Assembly (NCBI GenBank): GCA_964017045.1
Contig: OZ024808.1
Coordinates: 20,701,284 to 20,765,283 of the forward strand
Direction of reading: 5' to 3'
Length of the DNA: 64,000 nt
Source of the DNA: Omphiscola glabra
Taxonomy: Eukaryota > Mollusca > Gastropoda > Lymnaeidae
Shown: positions 56,015 to 64,000 of the stretch, in pieces
Numbering within the stretch: position 1 is the stretch's first letter
How the letters are laid out: every line of letters starts with the position of its first letter
Made by a program: the position numbers and the translations under genes
Notes under the pieces: generated by a model
Told to the model about the DNA's origin: nothing
Seen by the model: only the letters and a program-made list of their open reading frames with translations
Database searches by the model: none

Positions 56015-56900
56015 AACAACTAGCTAACAGACCCACCATCCCCAAAAGAACAAAACCAACCATCTCCCATAGTATAAAACCAACCACCTTCCAAAGAACA
56101 AGAACCAACCATCTCTCAAAGAACAAAACTAAACATCTCTCGTATATAGTTTTTTCAGCGGATGAGAGCCATCATAAGCAACCCTCTCACAAACACAACC
56201 ACGCCAAAAGACCATGCGTAATCATCTCATAGTCAGCCACATCCCAAAGAACAAGCCGCCAAGACAGCCAGCCGCAAAGACAACCACCTGCCGTCAACCA
56301 CCTTCGAAAACCAACGACTCAATCATCTCAAAACAAGCGACTGCCAAGGCACCTTTGCCAAGACAACCACCTGCCAAGGCAATCACTGCCAAGGCAACCG
56401 CCTGCCAAAGCAACTACTGCCAAGACAACCACCTGCCCAGGCCACCACTGCCAAGGCAACCACTGTCAAGGCAACCACTGCCAAGACAACCACCTACCAA
56501 GACAACCCCATACCAAGATAATCGCATGCCGAGACAACCCCATATCAAGAAAACCACGTGCCAATACAACCACATGCCGAGACAATCCCTTGTCGAGACG
56601 ATCACCTGCCAAGATAAACCACCTGCCAAGACAACCACCTGTAAAGACAACCACATGCCAAGACAACCCGATAACAAAACAACCAATTGCCAAGACAACC
56701 ACATGCCGAGACAATCCCTTGTCGAGACGATCACCTGCCAAGATAAACCACCTGCCAAGACAACCACCTGTAAAGACAACCACATGCCAAGACAACCCCA
56801 TAACAAAACAACCACCTGTCAATACAACCATCTGCCAAGACAACCACCTGCCAAGACAACCACCTGCCAAGACAACCACCTGCAAAGACATCCAATGTTT
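56015..56900. repeat. 16-bp minisatellite with embedded 129-bp duplication
   Basis: About 50 diverged copies of acaaccacctgccaag. A longer segment beginning cccttgtcgagacgatcacc occurs twice (near 56587 and 56716), showing block duplication. Thr/Lys/Pro/Gln frames are artefacts. Confidence 0.9.
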
Positions 56901-57699
56901 AGCACGTGCCCTGAGGTTTTCACCCATTTCTCTCAAAGCTACCAGCCATGAGCCTTGAGCCACGGCGATCCCATCAGAACAAAAAGACAACAGCTACTAG
57001 CCATTAATGAGCATGCATTCATCTTCTAAAACCAAGCATTTTTTACTTTAAAACAATATTCAAGTGTGTTAAAATGAGGCGCAGGCGTCACTGCGTAGCG
57101 TACAAGGATTTATTTGTTTGTTTATTTATTTTTTATGACATGGTTTATCAAGGCGAGCAGCGCGCCCACCCCGGGTTTCGTAAACAATTGCGCCCTATGA
57201 GATTACCGGAAGCTCAGAATAGCCCCATTGACATGACGCCACTTAATGGCGAAATATCTCATTTGGTCTTCTTCATTTGGTTATAGAGGAGTGGCCAAGG
57301 GTCAGTTGAAACATGTCGGTTCATATGAATTGGAGTTTTCCCACATCTTAATATGATTCTTGGAGTTGTTAACATTTTTATACGAATTTTTGGAGTTTTT
57401 CAAATGTTAATATACGTTTTAAAAAAATTTAAAATGATTTCAGATTGGAGTTTTCTTAACGGTATCTGTAAATTAGTATTTGTGAATGTACCTTGATTCA
57501 ACATTAGTAAACGCAAATCTGGTTTTGATGGTTTTTTTTTTTAACAAATGAGAGGTTTAGTTCTGTGAAGATGTCTTGAGCGGTCTCAAGTGTCTGAAAC
57601 ATTTTGAAATCACTCACGCTGAGCTATGTTAAGAAGAGATATATAATTTTGTTTAACCCTTAAAATCTAGCATTTGTTAGAGATATGTCAATGTAATAA

Positions 57700-57830
57700 G
57701 GATTTACTTTATTTTTTGTTTATTCAAGGTAGGTGAATTGAACTTATATATAATTGACTTGAGCTATATATAATATAAGTGACGAGCTATATATAAGTGA
57801 CTTGAGCTATATACTTAGCTATATAGTTCC
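57700..57830. repeat. Short gagctatatata repeats
   Basis: Several copies of gacttgagctatatataa-like sequence spaced about 25-30 bases. Confidence 0.6.
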
Positions 57831-57914
57831 TAAAGGCAGACATCAGGCCAATGACATAATCATTTTTTTAAAAAAGAGAATACTTTTTTTTTAGAATACA
57901 TTTAATGTGAACTT

Positions 57915-57936
57915 AATCTCTCTCTCTGTAAGTGTG

Positions 57937-57967
<31 letters not shown>

Positions 57968-57995
57968 TCTGTCTTTCTCTCACTGTCTTCTCTCT
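57915..57995. repeat. CT/GTCT microsatellite
   Basis: Imperfect (TC)n with (GTCT)n. Confidence 0.85.
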
Positions 57996-58284
57996 CTCTA
58001 TCACGCACTCACAAACACACATAACCATATATATTACTCTTCTCTCCCTCTATTTTCTACACAATTCTCTTTTGTTTTTTTTTCTTGTTTTGTTAACTCT
58101 ATTCATATATTTCGTTTTTATCGAAGCCGCTTTATTCAAACGTACACAGTTCTTATGGCTAACGTATGAAAGTGAGATATCAATGGTATACATAAAAAGA
58201 AGCATGACGCTATTCCACAGCACAGATGTTTTCTCCAAAGTTATGAATTGAAGTTTGGTTAAAGATTCATCGACATATTTTGAG

Positions 58285-58485
58285 TTACATTCCAGGGTTA
58301 CTTCAGTGCATTCTAGAGTTACTTCATTGCGTTTTAGAACTACTTCCTTACATTCATGTTTTATCTCAGTACATTTCAGGGTTACTTCAGTATATTCCAC
58401 GGTTAATTCAGTACATTCCAGGGTTACTTCAGTACATTCCAGGGTTACTTCGTTACTTTCCAGGGTTACTTCAGTACATGCATGA
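58285..58485. repeat. 21-bp minisatellite
   Basis: About nine copies of cattccagggttacttcagt plus a. Confidence 0.88.
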
Positions 58486-58489
58486 AGAA

Positions 58490-59095
58490 CCCAACAGATT
58501 CACGAGTATGTCATAATGTCATTAAAACAAGAATTACCCTACCGCGTTCCTCACGAAACAAACTTTAAGACATGGCGAAGATTGGAACTCTCCCTCTTAA
58601 TGGGTCTCGTTTTTATGTGGACGAAGATTGAACAGCTCAGTGACTAAAGGAGTTCTCGTATTATGATCCTTGAGATGTTTAGATAATAATTGCTCATCTA
58701 CAAAAGACAACACGTTTAATATATACTTTAAAATTATGCAAAATTCTTTAGAAAAATTATGATCTCCAATTTAAATTGTTATGGTTTCATGCAAAAAAAA
58801 ATCTTATCACCACCACAAACTAGTTTGGGGTCAATAGACTGGTGCATCGTTAGATTAGCGTTTATTTGTGTTATTGCTTTGAATCGTATGATTTGTAACC
58901 CAAAAAAAAAAATCATTGAACAACTTCTCGCTTTGTCTTCTATCACACGAAATTCCGGAACGCCAACTCGTCTGTGCAAAAATTTGTTAGCATTACAAAG
59001 TTGAAATAAACGTAATTAGAGTTCCAATAATATTTCCTAGGGGCTTAGCCGGTTGCAGCTTTTTTTTTTTACACCTCGTCCGGTTATTTTGAGAA
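58490..59095. other. No supported gene
   Basis: AT-rich unique sequence without recognised features. Confidence 0.4.
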
Positions 59096-59104
59096 ATAGG
59101 CCTA

Positions 59105-59560
59105 CCGAGAGTTCTACACCCTACCTGCCGGCCTTTAAACAATAGTCCTCCAGACAGTTATACACCCTTCCTGCCGGCCTTTAAACAATAGTCCTCCAGA
59201 CAGTTATACACCCTTCCTGCCGGCCTTTAAACAATAGTCCTCCAGACAGTTATACACCCTTCCTGCCGGCCTTTAAACAATAGTCCTCCAGACAGTTCTA
59301 CACCCTTCCTGCCGGCCTTTAAACAATAGTCCTCCAGACAGTTCTACACCCTTCCTGCCGGCCTTTAAACAATAGTCCTCCAGACAGTTCTACACCCTTC
59401 CTGCCGGCCTTTAAACAATAGTCCTCCAGACAGTTATACACCCTTCCTGCCGGCCTTTAAACAATAGTCCTCCAGACAGTTCTACACCCTTCCTGCCGGC
59501 CTTTAAACAATAGTCCTCCAGACAGTTATACACCCTACCTGCCGTCCTTTAAAAATTGTC
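59105..59560. repeat. 46-bp minisatellite
   Basis: Ten copies of tccagacagttatacaccct plus tcctgccggcctttaaacaatagtcc. Only a/c variation in gttatacac/gttctacac distinguishes most copies. Confidence 0.94.
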
Positions 59561-59664
59561 CTACAGACAGCCTTACAGACTGTCCAACAGAAAGTCCTAC
59601 ATCATAACCCTGGTTTTTTGTTGAATCATATAATATTCGCCGCCAATTAAAGACACACAAAAAT

Positions 59665-59780
59665 ATACATGAGTTCACACGTCACGCATGATAACCTTTT
59701 GATGTACATGAGTTCACACGTCACGCATGATAACCTTTTGATGTACATGAGTTCACACGTCACGCATGATAACCTTTTTT
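59665..59780. repeat. 39-bp triplicate
   Basis: Three copies of atgtacatgagttcacacgt plus cacgcatgataaccttttg. Confidence 0.92.
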
Positions 59781-60124
59781 TTCAATCATTATTGTTAATA
59801 TAAAACATGTGGAGATGGGGGGAGGCGGTCTCGAGAAAGAAACAGGACACACCCGAAGCAAAATTTTGGACAAGAGATTCAATTGGAAACGTTTACCAAA
59901 GTTCATAACCATTGATCAATGAGGCGGGAGCTTTCTTTTCAATAACCACCCCTACCGTAAAATTTCATTGTCCGGAGGAAGAAAATCAGTGTGAATAAGT
60001 TCAAAGAGCACAACAAGTTTAGCAAATGGTTGTCCTCTCTCCCCTGTCCGTTATCCCCATCCACTTTACAAAAAAAAAAAAAAACACTTCAAAGTCTGAA
60101 GTTCTCCTTACAATTATACGTCTA

Positions 60125-60535
60125 TAACTTTCTAGTAAAATGTGTGTCTATAAAATGTCTCAATGAAATTATCTATAAAATGTCTCTATGAAATTGACTA
60201 TGAACATTGTCTATAAAACGTGTCTATAAAACGTGTCTATAAAACGTGTCTATAAAATGTGTCTATAAAATATGGCTATAAAATGTGGCTATAAAATGTG
60301 TCTATATAACGTGTCTATAAAACGTGGCTATAAAATGTGTCTATAAAACGTGTCTATAAAACGTGTCTATAAAATGTGTCTATAAAACGTGTCTATAAAA
60401 CGTGTCTATAAAATGTGTCTATAAAATGTGTCTATAAAACGTGTCTATAAAATGTGTCTATAAAATGTGTCTATAAAAAGTGTATATAAAACGTGTTTAT
60501 AAAATGTGTCTATAAAATGTGTCTATAAACATTTT
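60125..60535. repeat. 13-bp minisatellite
   Basis: About 31 copies of tctataaaatgtg/tctataaaacgtg. Confidence 0.92.
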
Positions 60536-60734
60536 CACTAATCTTCGTTTGTAAACTTTATCAACAAAAATGTGTCTCCGTATCTTTGCCATAAACTCAC
60601 ATTGTTTCGTTAAATAACTCAGGATTCTGTAAACAAAAATCTCAATTTGTAAATCAAAAGTTAAAACCTATAAATAAAAATAAAAGAAAAAAAAAACGCT
60701 AATTTAAAAAAAAATCAGCCATAGGAAACAAAAC

Positions 60735-60870
60735 TCACGCTAAAGTTACTACATTCTAATGTGTCAATAGGCAGTGCTCACCTTGACGCCAAAGTTACCA
60801 CATTCTAATGTGTCAATACGCACAAAGTTACCACATTCTAATGTGTCAATAGGCAGTGCTCACCTTGACG
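60735..60870. repeat. Diverged tandem of attctaatgtgtcaatag units
   Basis: Three units with block order aaagttaccacattctaatg, tgtcaatag, gcagtgctcaccttgacg. Confidence 0.75.
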
Positions 60871-61006
60871 GGAAAGGTAATCCGATTAAACGAAACTCAC
60901 TTTCAACATATTATGGTAAGCCACCGAGACCGAGAGACGTGCAAGACTGAGTGCACGTGCGGAGCAAATGCAGGAGCGAGATTCACGCTGGCAGACCGGG
61001 GCCGAT

Positions 61007-61089
61007 TCTCTCGCGGACAGCTCGTTGTAGTCAACAAAGAGTTACCTCAAGGGCTAGGTGGAGTTACCGTCCGTGATGCCCCGCGAACC
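61007..61089 (+). mobile_element. LINE-derived fragment, inverted partner of 62298-62380
   Basis: An 83-base segment matches the reverse complement of 62298-62380 with one mismatch. In frame it reads FSRGQLVVVNKELPQGLGG and VTVRDAPRT, as does the LINE remnant on the other strand. Confidence 0.75.
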
Positions 61090-61609
61090 CCCAAATCTCG
61101 ATAAGCAAGAAGACCCAACAGAAAACCAAAAAAAAAATGTTATTGCCCCCGTGGCCACGGGCCGTTAAAGAGCAATAAAAATGGAGGATAACTGTAGCTT
61201 AGGCCGACGCGGCATTTAATTAGTTATCTCCCTGTTGTTTCAAGGGGGCCCAACTCATGCACGCCTGGCGTCTTTCGTTAAGTTAACAGCTTAATCATGC
61301 AGCTACGCTTTGTTTGAGCTGGATTAAGATTTGTCAGTTGTAAATGAAAGAAAAGAAGAAAAACTAACATTACAGTTTCCTTGTATACCACATCCATTTC
61401 TTGTATACCACAACTATTTTTTACCTTATATGTTTGTATATCACATCTACTTCTTTATATACCAACAGCTCAACACTGCTCTTTGTGTTTGGCGTATCCG
61501 ATGTTATTATCTGGATTACAATATATATTGGGGGAGTGGGGTTGTGGATTAGGATCAGTGCTTTATGCCAGGTAAACCTTAGATCTTAGACCGAACCACA
61601 GTTTTCCCT

Positions 61610-61714
61610 TTTCGCAGCTACTTCATAACTGTAGAGTATATGTGTTTTCCGATGGTCTTAGGCGACCCCTGTGAATGGGTCGTTCGTTCGCGATCCACAG
61701 GTTGAGAACCACTG
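61610..61714 (+). mobile_element. SPIN-like element, 5'-truncated
   Basis: Contains the right half of the SPIN-like elements (gctacttcataactgtagag, tggtcttaggcgacccctgt, gggtcgttcg) and ends ggttgagaaccactg. The left terminus and target duplication are missing. Confidence 0.72.
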
Positions 61715-61907
61715 ATGTATAAAGTACAACGGAGTAGCAATGAAAGGCTGAAACTCTTGGGGCGCACGAGATATCGCTAGGTAAAAACAAAAAAAAGTTG
61801 TCCATGATATTGCAATGAAAAGAAAAGAAAATAGTGCTTCATCATAGTTCCAACACAATATAATAGAACATTGTTGTTCTTTTAACTTAAATTTATTTGA
61901 AAAAAAA

Positions 61908-62064
61908 TGTTTGCTTATTTCAGAACACACATCTCACAACTGCTTCTAAATTCGAATAAACAGTTCGGGACCAGATTTTTTTTTTTTTTTTAAAATGTTT
62001 GCTTATTTCAGAACACACATCTCACAACTGCTTCTAAATTCGAATAAACAGTTCGGGACCAAAT
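61908..62064. repeat. Tandem duplication of ~75 bp
   Basis: Two copies of a segment from tgtttgcttatttcagaaca to cagttcgggacca, separated by a T run. Confidence 0.85.
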
Positions 62065-62279
62065 TTTTTTTTATTTTAAATATTTAAATAATCCTATGTT
62101 GTGACTTGGCCATACACCTGTTGATTCAACTGTTCTCAATATTTTAAGATTAATAATTCAAAATGTTTATGCTACTTCCACCACCGTATGGCTTCTTTCT
62201 GTGTCCATCCACACTGGGGACTCTCAGTGAGGGCTGTGTAGAAGAGCACACGTTCTGTCTGGATACATTTTTAGAAATC

Positions 62280-62995
62280 AGTTTTTGGAGATATGGTTCG
62301 CGGGGCATCACGGACGGTAACTCCACCTAACCCTTGAGGTAACTCTTTGTTGACTACAACGAGCTGTCCGCGAGAGAAGACAGAGCCTTCTATACAGCTA
62401 TACGCCAGGGACAGAACTTTGTAGTCAATGCGCCCACTCACAGGAAGCCAATGGAGATCTTTAAGAACTGGGGGAGGGGTGTGTGGTCAGAATTCTTTAT
62501 CCGCGATACAATGTGCGTGCTGCAGTATTTTGTACCTTATCGAGTCTGTGAAATTGGTTTTGAAGTAAACCACACAAACAAATGTAACAGTAATCTAATC
62601 TTGATCGGATTAGACTGACTGCTACGGCATTGGCTATTCTCTCATTAAGTTGAGGACGCAGCTTACCCAGAGCGCCAAGATGACGGAAACAAGCCCTAAC
62701 CACAGAATTTATATGATGGATTGTTTGCTGTCAGTTTAGAAGCCAAGGTCTCTAACCATGTTGGACAAGAGGAGCTCAGAAGCACCAACTTTTATCGATG
62801 CGATAGCAACCTTCCGAATATTGGCATCAGAACAACATATAATTGCCTCTGTCTTAACGTCATTTAATTTAAGTCTCTTTGATCCCATCCATTATTTCAC
62901 CACAAGACAGCCGTCCTCGACAGCCTGAACAGCAGCAGCATAGTCCTAAGATTCAGGGCGCAAACACTTGTACAGTTCCGTGTCGTCCGCAAATA
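62280..62995 (-). mobile_element. Degenerate CR1/L2-like LINE RT fragment
   Basis: Minus-strand translation, broken by stops and shifts, shows the order DDTELYKCL (catalytic YADD region), LKLNDVKTEAIIC, MVRDLG, FRHLGALGKLRPQLNE, SLIRSRLDYC, DKVQNTAARTL, LKDLHWLPVSGRIDYK and LSLAYSCI. This is the CR1/L2 RT core to thumb. The usual SYLSDLL tail is replaced by the segment shared with 61007-61089. Confidence 0.82.
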
Positions 62996-62999
62996 ATTT

Positions 63000-63800
63000 G
63001 CGGGATACACGACAACTTTCAAAAGGCGGAGGGGGAGGCAGTTTTTTCTTTATTCGACGGGCGGCATTTTGGGCAAAATTCAGATATACGCCCCGGGAGG
63101 CTCTAACCCTAGCTACGCCAATGTGAAGACTCGAAATATGACATAAAGTTTAGATTGTTTTTCTTATAAATCTTAATCCTTATTTTCGCTTCGTTTGTGT
63201 TACCGTACATACTCACGTAAATCATTTGAAATGGTTTTCTTCTTTTTTGAAATTCTGCGATGTTGATTTGTTGCTGCGCTCGTTATTGCTTAATTGATCA
63301 CAAAAGCTGGGTGAACTTCTTTGTCTGAAACCGTACTCTCCGTGATAAGCGTACCAAGCCGTTCTTCCTCTCTATACTTGGCGCTCTTATTCTCACGTCA
63401 AGACAGACACAAACACGAATAGACGCAGGTAGACATAGCATAATTTGTATTACAATACTTAGGCGGATGTCTGAGAGTTTATATTGTAAGATAATATACT
63501 GGAAAAAAAAATCCAGTCAAGACCCCTGGATGCTACCACCGCCCCCCCCCCCACAGTCTCAAGTCATCCACCAAAACAAAGCAATATAATAAACGAGTCA
63601 TGTTATCGTACGCTGGATTCACTCATCCTCATTGATCACTTTCCGCGGTCGCAACGATTGGGGGACGGGGGGAGCGTACCTGAATAGGTGGTAGGGGAAG
63701 TGGCCTGGAGTGGGATAAGGGGCGAGAGTGGAGTCTCTGTTTCCATTTTTGAAAATTCTTGTTCCAACTCCTTTCGAAACCTTAAAATGATTTCAAGAGT
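63000..63800. other. No supported gene
   Basis: The first 120 bases (ending aaccctagctacgcc) resemble the end of a hAT-type element. The rest is unique sequence with a C run near 63541-63552 and a G run near 63660. Confidence 0.35.
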
Positions 63801-63804
63801 ACAT

Positions 63805-64000
63805 AAAGAATATGGGACTCAAATATGGGACTCAAATATGGGACTCACATATGGGACTCAAATATGGGACTCAAATATGGGACTCAAATATGGGACTCAA
63901 ATATGGGACTCAAATATGGGACTCAAATATGGGACTCAAATATGGGACTCAAATATGGGACTCACATATGGGACTCAAATATGGGACTCACATATGGGAC
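63805..64000. repeat. 13-bp minisatellite, runs off the window
   Basis: About 15 copies of ctcaaatatggga, continuing past the right edge. Confidence 0.92.

Noticed and set aside
56214..56990. Thr/Pro/Lys-rich open frame of 245 codons
   Set aside because: Array-derived and open on both strands in several frames.

Overview
This is AT-rich eukaryotic DNA, most likely from a heterobranch gastropod and possibly a freshwater pulmonate snail. The clues are GT-AG spliced genes with multi-kilobase introns, a temptin-like domain (temptin is an Aplysia water-borne protein pheromone), a small secreted C-type lectin, CR1/L2-like LINE remnants, and short hAT elements that look like SPIN (SPACE INVADERS). 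SPIN has been reported from the pond snail Lymnaea stagnalis. The species assignment is inference.

Two multi-exon genes, both on the minus strand, can be assembled with consistent splice phases. Gene 1 (about 16483 to 6126, four exons, 234 deduced residues) encodes a secreted protein with a signal peptide, one C-type lectin-like domain and a C-terminal PAN/apple-like Cys-rich domain. Gene 2 (about 41897 to 25598, eleven coding exons, 619 deduced residues) encodes a secretory-pathway protein. It has a signal peptide, a temptin-like Cys/Ca-loop domain, and a complete copper type II ascorbate-dependent monooxygenase core of the DBH/MOXD1/PHM family. The candidate copper ligands are present (HH 204-205, H272, HxH 355/357, M430). 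A divergent Cys-rich C-terminal region and a short hydrophobic tail follow. Neither gene fits in one open frame; both were built exon by exon from splice sites, phase and family motifs.

Layout: 1-6.1 kb is intergenic, with short repeats and an intact SPIN-like MITE. 6.1-16.5 kb is gene 1; its introns hold a GATA/GACA array with a nested Tc1-like MITE, a GC-rich dispersed element and a CR1-like LINE tail. 16.7-25.4 kb is intergenic with four large tandem arrays. 25.6-41.9 kb is gene 2, whose introns are filled by minisatellites (one 2.6 kb long), a second GC-rich element, a SPIN-like MITE and a 1.1-kb inverted-repeat element. 42-64 kb has no firmly supported gene: many minisatellites, hAT-like MITEs, LINE remnants and a few weak exon candidates.

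The most unusual local feature is the relation between minisatellites and splice sites in gene 2. Two splice donors sit at the edge of arrays whose units copy the donor. One array looks like an amplified branch-point/polypyrimidine region of the neighbouring acceptor. One acceptor uses an 18-base homopolymer C run as its pyrimidine tract. No RNA gene, CRISPR array or operon-like structure was seen.
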